A DNA stretch of 64,000 nt from JBILXY01 sp044378055 (GTDB lineage: Bacteria; Patescibacteriota; JACMRA01): positions 3,980 to 67,979 of the forward strand of contig JBILXY010000006.1 of assembly GCA_044378055.1 (NCBI GenBank), read 5' to 3'. Below the pieces are notes generated by a model that was not told where the DNA came from, searched no databases, and worked only from the letters and a program-made list of their open reading frames with translations. The first letter of the stretch is position 1. The number at the start of each line of letters is the position of its first letter. Both the position numbers and the translations under genes were made by a program. Shown piece by piece: positions 1 through 7,566 of this stretch.

Positions 1-249
1 TTCTAACTGACTATCCATCAAGCAATCTAAGTAAGAATCACCAAAATAGAAATTAGATTTGTCTAATTTGGAAATCAAATTACTATCCAGGACTATGTCC
101 AAATTTTTGTCTGCTAAAATAATTTTATCTGGATTAAAATGCACTACATTCAAAAGCCATTCTAAAAACTGTTGATTCTCTTTACCAAAACCAATTATGG
201 CAATTTTCCTATTACTTTGATTCAGTTGAATTAGCTGGTTTAAGTACAT
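1..249 (-). CDS. murD: UDP-N-acetylmuramoyl-alanine D-glutamate ligase, N-terminal part (truncated by window edge)
   Basis: The reverse strand is open for 83 codons from an ATG at 249 to the window edge. After about 16 residues it reads KIAIIGFGKENQQFLEWLL, the Rossmann-like N-terminal domain typical of MurD, followed by an Asp-containing ILADKN turn. MurD adds D-glutamate to UDP-MurNAc-L-Ala in the cytoplasm during peptidoglycan synthesis. Its start lies 38 bases inside the 3' end of pth, so the two genes are translationally coupled or at least co-transcribed. The central ATP-binding and C-terminal domains lie outside the window, so another Mur ligase cannot be excluded. The family call rests on the N-terminal glycine motif only. 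Confidence 0.65.
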   Translation of the reverse strand, partial: MYLNQLIQLNQSNRKIAIIGFGKENQQFLEWLLNVVHFNPDKIILADKNLDIVLDSNLISKLDKSNFYFGDSYLDCLMDSQLE

Positions 250-820
250 ATTTTGAATTAATTATTTGCTGTAATTCAACCAAGTTAGATAAATTATTTT
301 TTTGCAAGCCTTCTTTTAATAATTTAGTAAACTCAGTAACTTGTACATTTTCAGCTGAATCGATGTTAGTTAGCACAAAGGTTTCACTTTTAAGTTTATT
401 ACCGATTGGTCTGATCCCAATTTTTAACCTCCAAAGCTGAGTTAATTCGATATTTAGAGATACTAAAAATTTATGTATATCCAAAATACCTCTGTGCCCA
501 GCCGAGCCTCCATTATTTACTAACTTAGCCTGGCCGATGTTTTGGTCACTATCGTCTTGAATAACTAATAATTGCAGGTTTTCTGCAGGAATTTTATAAT
601 ACGAAATTAACTTTTGCAAATCTTTTCCAGAATTATTCATATATCCAGAAGATTTAAACAAAACAACTTCAGCATTGTATTTTATCATCATTCCAGATTG
701 TGAATTTTGCCAGGAAAGACCCAATTCATCAGCTAATTTATCTAAAATAAGCCAGCCAATATTATGTTTTGTGTTCTTGTATTCCAAACCTGGATTACCT
801 AGTCCAAATATTATAATCAC
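212..820 (-). CDS. pth: peptidyl-tRNA hydrolase
   Basis: This 202-residue protein matches bacterial Pth along its whole length. It releases peptides from peptidyl-tRNA that drops off the ribosome. Visible motifs are the N-terminal GLGNPG, the catalytic His in NTKHNIGW, the YMNNSG segment, the DDSD acidic segment and a GG-rich segment with a conserved His (GGSAGHRG). The residue after that His is Arg, where the usual motif has Asn (GGHNG), which could change tRNA binding. The start is GTG at 820 with no Shine-Dalgarno sequence. The 3' end overlaps the start of murD by 38 bases. Confidence 0.93.
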   Translation of the reverse strand: MIIIFGLGNPGLEYKNTKHNIGWLILDKLADELGLSWQNSQSGMMIKYNAEVVLFKSSGYMNNSGKDLQKLISYYKIPAENLQLLVIQDDSDQNIGQAKLVNNGGSAGHRGILDIHKFLVSLNIELTQLWRLKIGIRPIGNKLKSETFVLTNIDSAENVQVTEFTKLLKEGLQKNNLSNLVELQQIINSKYVLKPANSTESK

Positions 821-860
821 CTTGTCACAAAACTAATTTTCGCTAAGTTGGTCAAATTTC

Positions 861-1976
861 CTAGTTACCAGAAGGAGTAGGGTTTGTGTTAGTGGTAGGA
901 GCAGGAGATGTGGTGTTAGGAGTTGGAGTTGTTGTTCCGGAATTTGGAGTGGTAGTTGTTGAAGTAGCAGGACCACAAGCAGCACTTACAACGCCCTTTG
1001 AAGCAATATCAGTTGGGGTTGCTGCGCCAGTTGTTAAAGTTGTTTTAGTTTTTTCTTTAAGTGGTCTTAAACCGATTTGTGTTGAAATTTCAGCCAATCT
1101 AGTTTGGTTCATCTTAGGTGTTTCATTAACATTAGGATCGAAACAACCAACAATTTCAGCTCCATCTTTATAGGTATCAGTATCAGTATCTGCTTTTAAA
1201 GGATCAGAATTATATACGAATACTTCATCACCATCAGAAATTCCATCATTATCGGTATCTGCATTTTGTGGATCGGTTTGAAAGTTATATTCTTCAATAA
1301 CAGACAAACCATCATTGTCTGAATCAGCAGAATCACCACAAACATTGGCAACAATACAGTTTCCGTCAGCATCAATCACCGCTGCTGTGAATTTTTGTTT
1401 CAACCAAGCAGAAGGAGTTTTAGACTCGTTGAATACTCTTGCCTTTGTAGCTGGTGTATTAGGGCCTCCAGTTAAGCTAGTATTTATAGTTGGTGTAGCA
1501 GGTTTTGTATCTGTTTTAGCAGGTGTGTTGTTTGTTTGTGATGTATTATTAGTTGGAGTTGGTGTTGAAGTAGATGCTCCGGTAAAGAAATTTAAATAAA
1601 TTAATACTCCTGCAGCAATTACAAGAAGCACTAAAACGCCAATAGCACCATAAAGTACCATTTTATTTCCGCTTTTCTTCTCTTCAAAAACCTCGCTAGA
1701 TGAAATAGTTTCAGGTTGTTGAGTATAATCTCCATAAGTTTGCTGAGCTGGATCAGTATAACCTGGTGCTGTCTGAGTATAATCAGCATAAGAATTTTGG
1801 TACGCACCCTGACCAGGAGCAGAATAAGGAGCCTCAGGAGTTTGTAAACCGGTATAATCTAAAGGGGCAGCTGGCGTTGATGCTATGTTAGGATCATAGA
1901 AATTTGGGTTTAACTCTGTTGGTTGAGGCTGTAATTGTGGCTGACTTGGTACTTGGTTTAGTTCTTCGTTTGGCAT
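861..1976 (-). CDS. single-pass membrane protein with thrombospondin-type-3 calcium repeats
   Basis: The 371-residue protein has a Gln/Pro/Tyr-rich N-terminal cytoplasmic tail of about 100 residues, and one transmembrane helix around residues 107-130 (VLYGAIGVLVLLVIAAGVLI). A Thr/Pro/Asn-rich linker follows. Then come Asp-rich repeats (DSDNDGLS, DTDNDGISDGDE, DTDTDTYKDGAE) of the thrombospondin type 3 kind that bind calcium, and a low-complexity Thr/Pro/Asn C-terminal tail. Four extracytoplasmic Cys residues could form disulfides. The protein is probably exposed at the surface. It has its own promoter upstream. The family is common among cell-surface proteins of CPR bacteria, but no enzymatic role can be read. 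Confidence 0.75.
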   Translation of the reverse strand: MPNEELNQVPSQPQLQPQPTELNPNFYDPNIASTPAAPLDYTGLQTPEAPYSAPGQGAYQNSYADYTQTAPGYTDPAQQTYGDYTQQPETISSSEVFEEKKSGNKMVLYGAIGVLVLLVIAAGVLIYLNFFTGASTSTPTPTNNTSQTNNTPAKTDTKPATPTINTSLTGGPNTPATKARVFNESKTPSAWLKQKFTAAVIDADGNCIVANVCGDSADSDNDGLSVIEEYNFQTDPQNADTDNDGISDGDEVFVYNSDPLKADTDTDTYKDGAEIVGCFDPNVNETPKMNQTRLAEISTQIGLRPLKEKTKTTLTTGAATPTDIASKGVVSAACGPATSTTTTPNSGTTTPTPNTTSPAPTTNTNPTPSGN

Positions 1977-2004
1977 AGCTTATTAATTATTGAATAATGA
2001 TACA

Positions 2005-2033
2005 ATTTTAATTCACAATAACTGCCTTGTCAA
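2005..2033 (-). promoter_or_regulatory. sigma-70-type promoter for the calcium-repeat membrane protein
   Basis: On the reverse strand TTGACA (2028-2033) is followed by 17 bases and TAAAAT (2005-2010). The ATG of the downstream gene is at 1976, so the 5' leader is short. Confidence 0.6.
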
Positions 2034-2063
2034 AAACTTACTTTAAGATTAGAATAATATAGA

Positions 2064-2726
2064 ATGGCAACCGCTCAATCTACCAAAAGCTCTACTCTAG
2101 GATTTGTGGAAATTAGTGAAATTAGAGACAGTACAATTATTCTTCGTGAAGGCCAAATGAGGGCTGTTTTAGCAGTGTCCTCGGCTAACTTTGCCTTAAA
2201 AAGCAATGAAGAAAAAGAAATGATCATTGGAACTTTCCAGGGAGTTTTAAATTCTCTAGAATTTCCTATTCAAATTTTAGTACAAAGTAGAAAGCTTGAT
2301 TTAAACCCATATATCGAGAAACTAAAGCAACTTGAAGATAGCCAAACTAACGATTTGTTAAGGGCTAAAATGCAGGAATATATAGAATATATCAAGGAAA
2401 TGCTTTCTACCATTAACATTATGAATAAGGAATTTTATGTTATTGTTGGCTACGAACCTGTAAGTTTGAAAGAAGGTGTATTTGGAAGATTCTTCAGAGC
2501 TTTAAACCCTACCCGTATTATTAAGCAAAAGCAGGAAGATTTCATTAGAAACAGAAAATTGCTAATGTCTAGAGCAGATAAAGTTGGCGGTACTTTTGCA
2601 GGTTTAGACTTGAAAGTGGACTTATTAAACACAGAACAATTAATCGCTTTAATTTATAATTCATATAATCCAGACACCCTAGAATCAATTCGTCTTCGCG
2701 ATGTATCAAGTATTGATGTATCATAA
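2064..2726 (+). CDS. VirB4/TraC N-terminal-domain-like protein
   Basis: This 220-residue protein begins with a short Ser/Thr tail, then VEISEIRDSTIILREGQMRAV, AVSSANFALKS and a segment ending FPIQILVQSRKLDLNPYI. This pattern resembles the N-terminal domain of VirB4/TraC-type conjugation ATPases as they occur in CPR bacteria. The ATPase domain is absent: there is no Walker A motif. The residues around 130-170 (GYEPVSLKEGVFGRFF) resemble the same family. It may be a separate subunit working with a VirB4 motor encoded elsewhere, and with the T4SS-pilin-like genes at 49-51 kb. A TAATAT sits only 3 bases upstream of the ATG, so the real promoter is unclear. Confidence 0.6.
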   Translation: MATAQSTKSSTLGFVEISEIRDSTIILREGQMRAVLAVSSANFALKSNEEKEMIIGTFQGVLNSLEFPIQILVQSRKLDLNPYIEKLKQLEDSQTNDLLRAKMQEYIEYIKEMLSTINIMNKEFYVIVGYEPVSLKEGVFGRFFRALNPTRIIKQKQEDFIRNRKLLMSRADKVGGTFAGLDLKVDLLNTEQLIALIYNSYNPDTLESIRLRDVSSIDVS

Positions 2727-2781
2727 TTCTTTCTATCGACAATAGACTTTTTCGGTAATACAACTTTAATCGATTATTATT

Positions 2782-3501
2782 TTAAAGAGTGTATTTCTCT
2801 AAATATATTTTATCAGCACCTTTTTCTTCCAGAAGAAGTTTAACCGATTCCACCATGGCCGGATTTCCACATAGATAAAATTCAGGCTCAGTATAGTTTT
2901 TTACATCTTCCAAAATAGCAGAATTTACAAAACCACTTCTTGTATCTTTAACCCCTGATTCTGAACTTAAACAAACAATCAGTTTAATTTTCAAAAGTTC
3001 CTCTGCTGTAAAAAGTTTATCCACAAAAACATCTTGATTGGTTTTAGCACCAAAGTATATTGTAATTGAAGTGGAGTCGTGTTTTGCAAATAATTCTTTA
3101 ATCATTGGTACGAACGGGGCAAGGCCGGTTCCAGTGCAAACAAATATCTTGTTTAAATTTGTATCTTGCTGCCTAAAACGCCCTGCTGGCCCTATTGCCT
3201 CTACTTCAGTGTTAATTGGTGAATCTTGCATTAATTTTGAACCAGGCCCAGCTTGCTTGGTATTTACTATAAAACTTATAAACTTAGTTCCGCTTTCTAA
3301 ATTAAGTTCTTCTGAATTAAAATAGCTAGATTTTGTGGCGACCTCGACAATTGAATATGAACGAAAGGTTTTATCTTCAACTTTAAAACTTAAAAACTGA
3401 CCAGGAACATACTCAAATTCCCCTTTTGTTGAGAAAGTATTCAGAAAAACCTGACTAGAAATCTCCTGCTTGTTTACTAATTTTAAATTCATTTTAGGCA
3501 T
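2782..3501 (-). CDS. ferredoxin-NADP reductase-family flavoprotein
   Basis: The 239-residue protein has the two-domain FNR fold. An N-terminal FAD-binding barrel contains RSYSIV (flavin-binding RxYS) and a glycine-rich GPAGRF. A C-terminal NAD(P)-binding domain has GTGLAPFVPMIKE and the terminal CGNPAMVES motif. Such proteins pass electrons between NAD(P)H and a partner such as ferredoxin or the iron-sulfur subunit of a dehydrogenase. No iron-sulfur cysteine cluster is present, so it is a plain flavin reductase. It starts 28 bases after pyk and is probably co-transcribed with it. ATG at 3501 or an internal Met three residues later are both possible starts. The physiological partner is unknown. 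Confidence 0.85.
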   Translation of the reverse strand: MPKMNLKLVNKQEISSQVFLNTFSTKGEFEYVPGQFLSFKVEDKTFRSYSIVEVATKSSYFNSEELNLESGTKFISFIVNTKQAGPGSKLMQDSPINTEVEAIGPAGRFRQQDTNLNKIFVCTGTGLAPFVPMIKELFAKHDSTSITIYFGAKTNQDVFVDKLFTAEELLKIKLIVCLSSESGVKDTRSGFVNSAILEDVKNYTEPEFYLCGNPAMVESVKLLLEEKGADKIYLEKYTL

Positions 3502-3528
3502 AAGCAGTTTAAGAATTATTATTCAAAA

Positions 3529-4599
3529 CTAAGCAACCCTGGTTAATTCCTTAATCGAATCTGCTTTTGTAATCATGTCGTGCATTAAATTCACGCACTG
3601 TATAGGAAACTGACCAGCAGCGCTTTCCCCAGAAAGCATTACATAATCTGCTTTATCAATTACTACTGCACGGTATAAATCGCTAGCTTCAGCTCTGGTT
3701 GGAACTGGACTGTCCATCATGGTTTCTAAAATTTGGGTAGCTACAATGAATGGTTTACCGGCTTTATTACACATTTGCTTTATTTTTTCTTGGTAAAATG
3801 GAACTGAAATATTGATCGGTTGGGTTTCCAAAGCTAAATCTCCCCTTGCAATCATAAGAATATCAGAAGCTTCAATTAGTTGACCTAACAATTCATCTTC
3901 AACTGCGGATGCCATTTCCAATTTCATAACAATTTTTGGGAAATAGTCTTTAACACCAGCCTTATCAAGAATATTCTTCATAAAAGTGTTTAATTCATCT
4001 ACTTGATTAAAAGCTTGAACGAAACTTGGGGCAACATATTCTGGCTTTAAAATTGGCAAAACTTCAGTTAACAAATCAATGTCTCTATCAACCAAAAAAG
4101 GAATATCAACATGGCTTCCAGGAAGATTAATTCCCTTATGAGTTTTTACTTTTCCACCAAAAATAACATCGCAAACAATGTGATCTTCATAAACTTCATC
4201 TACAATTAATTTAATTTTACCATCATCAATAAGCACTGATTTACCTGGTTTAACAAACTTTTGAATTTTGAACATGCAAGGTAATGCAGTTAATGCAGCG
4301 CTTTCCTGCTTAAACCAAAACTGTTCATTTTTAATTTTTTCTTCTTCGTAAATAATTACTTTGCTTCCTGTTTGTAGCTCTACTGGGGCTGCTAAATCCC
4401 CTACTAAAACCTTTGGTCCTGCAAGGTCTACCATTAGTTCTAAGCCGGCTTTTCTAGCCAAAAAACCTGTATCAATGTGCCAAGCTGCAACATTGTGTGA
4501 AAAGTTAAGTCTTCCAATACTAACTGAATGTTTCTTAAAGTAATCTAATATGTCAGAAGTTTGGCTTGATGGACCTAACGTTGTTATAATTTTTGTCAT
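3529..4599 (-). CDS. pyk: pyruvate kinase, short form without C-terminal domain
   Basis: The protein transfers phosphate from phosphoenolpyruvate to ADP in glycolysis. Conserved motifs are TTLGPSS near the N-terminus, RLNFSHN (catalytic Arg), DLAGPK, the KLEMASAVED segment corresponding to the catalytic Lys/Glu region, MIARGDLALE, and the signature VATQILETMM..PTRAEASD..MLSGESA. At 356 residues it ends soon after the last motif. The usual 110-120-residue C-terminal allosteric domain of 470-residue pyruvate kinases is missing, so effector regulation is probably lost. The promoter lies directly upstream and leaves almost no 5' leader. The flavin reductase gene follows 28 bases downstream. Confidence 0.9.
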   Translation of the reverse strand: MTKIITTLGPSSQTSDILDYFKKHSVSIGRLNFSHNVAAWHIDTGFLARKAGLELMVDLAGPKVLVGDLAAPVELQTGSKVIIYEEEKIKNEQFWFKQESAALTALPCMFKIQKFVKPGKSVLIDDGKIKLIVDEVYEDHIVCDVIFGGKVKTHKGINLPGSHVDIPFLVDRDIDLLTEVLPILKPEYVAPSFVQAFNQVDELNTFMKNILDKAGVKDYFPKIVMKLEMASAVEDELLGQLIEASDILMIARGDLALETQPINISVPFYQEKIKQMCNKAGKPFIVATQILETMMDSPVPTRAEASDLYRAVVIDKADYVMLSGESAAGQFPIQCVNLMHDMITKADSIKELTRVA

Positions 4600-4607
4600 G
4601 CCCTATC

Positions 4608-4636
4608 AGTTTAGCACACTCAATTTATCTTGACAA
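4608..4636 (-). promoter_or_regulatory. pyk promoter, near-leaderless
   Basis: On the reverse strand TTGTCA (4631-4636) is followed by 17 bases and TAAACT (4608-4613). The pyk ATG begins 8 bases after the -10 box, so transcription should start within a few bases of the start codon. Confidence 0.6.
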
Positions 4637-4669
4637 GACTAGTTTCTTTTTCTTTGCTGAATAAAGCGG

Positions 4670-5137
4670 ATGTCTAACTACTTAAGCAAAAAAGGATTAA
4701 AAGATTTAGAGAAAGAGTTGAAATCTCTTAACGAAGTCAAAATCCCTCAGATTCTAGATGCAATAAACAAAGCTATTGCAGAAGGTGACCTTTCAGAAAA
4801 TGCATCATTGGATACAGCCAAAGACGAGCATGATAAATTGATGGGAAGAAAAAATGAACTGGAAGAAATTCTAGGAAACCATGTTATTATTGAAGAAAAA
4901 GATTTAGCCACAAGCAAAATTGTTAGAATCGGTAGTACTGTAAAAATTCTATTCCTAGAAAACAATAGAACTTTGCTATTAAACATAGTTGGTTCATCTG
5001 AAGCTGACGCGTTAGACAACAAAATTAGTAATGAATCTCCTCTTGCTCAATCTATTATCGGAAAGAGTGCAAACCAAGAAGTTGATTACAAACAAAACAA
5101 ACAAAACTTCAAAGTTAAAATTTTGGAAATAAGTTAA
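4670..5137 (+). CDS. greA: transcription elongation factor GreA
   Basis: The 155-residue protein has the GreA layout. An N-terminal coiled-coil finger of about 75 residues carries the acidic tip motif GDLSENA, which reaches the RNA polymerase active site and stimulates cleavage of backtracked RNA. A C-terminal FKBP-like domain follows, ending KVKILEIS. Length is normal. It opens a plus-strand run of translation genes (rplU 14 bases downstream, then rplQ, rplM, rpsL). A TTGACA lies at 4630-4635 but no clear -10 box is seen. There is no Shine-Dalgarno sequence. Confidence 0.93.
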   Translation: MSNYLSKKGLKDLEKELKSLNEVKIPQILDAINKAIAEGDLSENASLDTAKDEHDKLMGRKNELEEILGNHVIIEEKDLATSKIVRIGSTVKILFLENNRTLLLNIVGSSEADALDNKISNESPLAQSIIGKSANQEVDYKQNKQNFKVKILEIS

Positions 5138-5151
5138 TTCACAAGAAATAT

Positions 5152-5595
5152 ATGTCATTAGTTGTACAATCAGGATCAAAACAATACACATTGGAAATTG
5201 GTCAAAAATTTTTCGTAGATAGATTAGAAGCTGAAGTAGATTCAGTTATCGATCTAGATTTAATCTACTCTTTCGGTTTAGACACAGATCTAAAATCTGT
5301 TAAAGCCAAAGTTCTTCGCCATTTAAAAGGTGAAAAGATTAGAGTTGTTAAATTCAAGTCTAAATCTAACTATCACAGACAGTACGGTCACAGAAGCTAT
5401 TTAACTGAATTACAAGTTGAAGGAACTTTTGCTAAAATGGAAAAGCCAGAAAGCACAAAAGTTGAAAAGGATGTAATTAATGCTGAAGTTAAGAAACCAG
5501 CTGCTAAAGCAAAAAAAGTAGAGTCTGTTGATTCTGAAACCAAAACTGAAAAGCCTGTTAAAAAAGCTGCAGCTAAAACACCAAAAACTAAATAG
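5152..5595 (+). CDS. rplU: 50S ribosomal protein L21 with C-terminal extension
   Basis: Residues 1-95 match bL21: VVQSGSKQYTLEIGQKFFVD at the N-terminus and the rRNA-binding KSKSNYHRQYGHRSYLTELQ. A tail of about 50 residues rich in Lys, Ala and Val follows (for example KKPAAKAKKVE), absent from standard 103-residue L21 proteins and likely disordered and RNA-binding. It lies between greA and rplQ with 14- and 2-base gaps, indicating one transcript. bL21 is usually followed by rpmA (L27), which is not here. Confidence 0.92.
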   Translation: MSLVVQSGSKQYTLEIGQKFFVDRLEAEVDSVIDLDLIYSFGLDTDLKSVKAKVLRHLKGEKIRVVKFKSKSNYHRQYGHRSYLTELQVEGTFAKMEKPESTKVEKDVINAEVKKPAAKAKKVESVDSETKTEKPVKKAAAKTPKTK

Positions 5596-5597
5596 TT

Positions 5598-5963
5598 ATG
5601 CGCCATCTTAAAAGTACCAAGAAATTTAAAAGAACTACCGAAGAAAGAAAAAGACTTTGGACAGATCTAACTGCTGGGTTAATTCAAAGCGGACAAATTA
5701 TTACCTACACAACCAGGGCTAAATGGTTCAGACCAAAATTCGACAGAATTGTATCTATGGTTAAAAAAGCTGGAGATAACAAAGAATTAGCTTTCAAATA
5801 TCTAAGACAGTACTTTTCAGAACCAGTAAGCAGAAAAATGCTTGAAGAAGTAGTTCCTAACCTTCAAACCAGAAATTCTGGATACACAAGACAACTTAAA
5901 CTTGCAGAAAACTTTGAAACACACGACAAAAGTGTTGTACAAATTATAACCGATGCTAAATAA
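5598..5963 (+). CDS. rplQ: 50S ribosomal protein L17
   Basis: The 121-residue protein begins MRHLKSTKKFKRTTEERK and continues with the helical ITYTTRAKWFRPKFDRIVSM region typical of bL17 at the exit-tunnel side of the large subunit. Length and motif order fit the family. In most bacteria rplQ follows rpoA. Here it lies between rplU and rplM, two bases after rplU, so the usual alpha operon is broken up. No Shine-Dalgarno sequence precedes the ATG. Confidence 0.93.
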   Translation: MRHLKSTKKFKRTTEERKRLWTDLTAGLIQSGQIITYTTRAKWFRPKFDRIVSMVKKAGDNKELAFKYLRQYFSEPVSRKMLEEVVPNLQTRNSGYTRQLKLAENFETHDKSVVQIITDAK

Positions 5964-5971
5964 ATAATATT

Positions 5972-6424
5972 ATGTCACAAGCTTTATTAAATAAAACTAA
6001 AACAACTAGACCAACTAAAACTGGATTACAAAGACAGTGGTATATTCTAGATGCTGCTAATGAACCATTAGGAAGATTAGCCACCAAAGCTGCTAACTTT
6101 CTTACAGGAAAAAACAGAGCAGACTATGCTTCTGATGTAGATATGGGTGGAATGGTAGTTGTAATAAACTCTGATAAAATTGTTCTTACAGGTCAAAAAG
6201 CTTTAAAGAAAAACTATTTCAGACACAGTGGAAGAATTGGTAGTTTAAAAATTACTTCTTTCCCTGAACAAATGGCTAAAGATTCTTCAGTACCTATTTA
6301 CAAAGCTATTAACGGAATGTTACCAAAGAACAGACACCAAGATTTAAGAATTAATAACAGATTATTCATTTTCAAAGAAGGACACAACTTTACCAACAAC
6401 GAACAAATGATTGTTTCTAACTAA
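5972..6424 (+). CDS. rplM: 50S ribosomal protein L13
   Basis: The 150-residue protein has the uL13 signature: RQWYILDAANEPLGRLATKA, then LTGKNRADY, VINSDKIVLTGQK, and YFRHSGRIGSLK. It binds 23S rRNA early in assembly. rplM is normally followed by rpsI (S9); here rpsL follows instead. Gaps to its neighbours are 8 and 19 bases, fitting a single operon. Confidence 0.95.
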   Translation: MSQALLNKTKTTRPTKTGLQRQWYILDAANEPLGRLATKAANFLTGKNRADYASDVDMGGMVVVINSDKIVLTGQKALKKNYFRHSGRIGSLKITSFPEQMAKDSSVPIYKAINGMLPKNRHQDLRINNRLFIFKEGHNFTNNEQMIVSN

Positions 6425-6443
6425 TAACTAAATATAAAATTTC

Positions 6444-6860
6444 ATGCCTACAATCAATCAATTAATTCGTAATCCAAGAGTTAAACAAACCACCAAAACC
6501 AAGTCTCCAGCAATGGCAATTTCTTGGAACAACAACACCAACAAAGTTGTAAAAGGAACTGCACCTTTCAAAAGAGGAGTTTGTACCAAAGTTTACACAG
6601 TTACACCTAAAAAACCAAACTCGGCTGTTAGAAAAGTAGCCAAGGTAAAACTATCCAACAAAATGGAAGTTATCGCCTACATTCCTGGTATTGGTCACAA
6701 CTTACAAGAACATAGCGTTGTGCTAATTCGTGGAGGAAGAGTAAAAGATTTACCAGGTGTAAGATACCACATAGTTAGAGGTAAATTGGATACTGCAGGA
6801 GTACAAAAGAGAATGGGAAGCAGAAGTAAATACGGAGCTAAGAAACCAAAATCAAAATAA
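6444..6860 (+). CDS. rpsL: 30S ribosomal protein S12
   Basis: The 138-residue protein is uS12, part of the decoding centre. The N-terminal PTINQLIRNPR, the VTPKKPNSAVRKVAKVKLSN loop and the GGRVKDLPGVRYHIVRG motif are intact. The streptomycin-site Lys in TPKKPNSA is present. In most bacteria rpsL is followed by rpsG and fusA; here rpsG is almost 50 kb away. The final codons and the following terminator are duplicated at 7478-7566, after a GNAT gene. Confidence 0.96.
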   Translation: MPTINQLIRNPRVKQTTKTKSPAMAISWNNNTNKVVKGTAPFKRGVCTKVYTVTPKKPNSAVRKVAKVKLSNKMEVIAYIPGIGHNLQEHSVVLIRGGRVKDLPGVRYHIVRGKLDTAGVQKRMGSRSKYGAKKPKSK

Positions 6861-6913
6861 GCTAACATCATCAAAATATAATATTTCCTCCTTAATTGGA
6901 GGATTTTAAAATT
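6825..6913 (+). repeat. direct repeat, copy 1 (rpsL 3' end plus terminator)
   Basis: This 89-base stretch holds the last 11-12 codons of rpsL, its stop codon and its terminator. It recurs at 7478-7566 with 5 mismatches and no gaps (offset exactly 653 bases), and the GNAT gene lies between the copies. Confidence 0.85.
6887..6902 (+). terminator. rpsL operon terminator
   Basis: CCTCC-TTAATT-GGAGG is a perfect hairpin followed by ATTTT, 26 bases after the rpsL stop codon. It should end the greA-rplU-rplQ-rplM-rpsL transcript. Confidence 0.7.
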
Positions 6914-6932
6914 CTAATTTCATATACAATTT

Positions 6933-7475
6933 ATGTCAGAAAAATTTCAACTAGAAAGAGCAAACACAAATGATATTCCACTTCTTAAAAACCTGGTTGC
7001 AGAATATTGGAGAGAGATTGAAGTAAATTTCAGACCACCTGAGCTTAAAAAAATAACTCTTGTAAATTTAGAATCTAGCTTGCGTTTTAATTACCCTAAT
7101 TACGAAACTGAATTCATTATTAACAAAACAGACTTTGTTTATTTAGCTAATTTAGGTAACCATAATGTTGGATTTATGTCTTATAGGATTAATAAAGAAT
7201 CAAATGAACTTTTTATTTATGATTTAATGGTTAAAAAAGAATTTTCTGGAAAGGGATTTGGTTCTAAATTAATTGAGTTTGCAATAAACGAAGCTAAAAA
7301 TGAAAATATATCTAAAATAGGTTTGTGGGCGGATGATATAAATACTAAAGCCAAGGGTTTGTATCAAAAATACAATTTTGTTTTCCAAGATAATTCTAAA
7401 CTGCAGTGGTATAATGAAAAAGGAGAAGTTATTCTTGAAACTACTAGCGAATATATGACAAAAACTGATGTTTAA
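6933..7475 (+). CDS. GNAT-family N-acetyltransferase
   Basis: The 180-residue protein has the GNAT fold: an N-terminal ANTNDIPLLKNLVAEYW helix region, the central strand VGFMSYRI, the acetyl-CoA-binding pyrophosphate loop KKEFSGKGFGSKLIEFAI, and the C-terminal NTKAKGLYQKYNFV motif. These enzymes transfer acetyl groups from acetyl-CoA to amines or proteins; the substrate cannot be told. The gene is bracketed by two copies of the rpsL 3' end and terminator, so it was probably inserted here as a unit. No Shine-Dalgarno sequence precedes the ATG. Its transcript would end at the second copy of the terminator. Confidence 0.85.
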   Translation: MSEKFQLERANTNDIPLLKNLVAEYWREIEVNFRPPELKKITLVNLESSLRFNYPNYETEFIINKTDFVYLANLGNHNVGFMSYRINKESNELFIYDLMVKKEFSGKGFGSKLIEFAINEAKNENISKIGLWADDINTKAKGLYQKYNFVFQDNSKLQWYNEKGEVILETTSEYMTKTDV

Positions 7476-7477
7476 GG

Positions 7478-7566
7478 AGTAGATACGGAGCTAAGAAACC
7501 AAAATCCAAATTAGCTAACAACATCAAAATATAATATTTCCTCATTAATTGGAGGATTTTAAAATT
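7478..7566 (+). repeat. direct repeat, copy 2 (rpsL 3' end remnant plus terminator)
   Basis: This is a diverged copy (84 of 89 bases identical) of 6825-6913, beginning 2 bases after the GNAT stop codon. The copied rpsL stop codon has changed (TAA to TTA). The hairpin is CCTCATTAATTGGAGG, with one arm altered. The stop codon of the opposing gene 7559-8230 lies in the last bases of this repeat. Confidence 0.85.
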
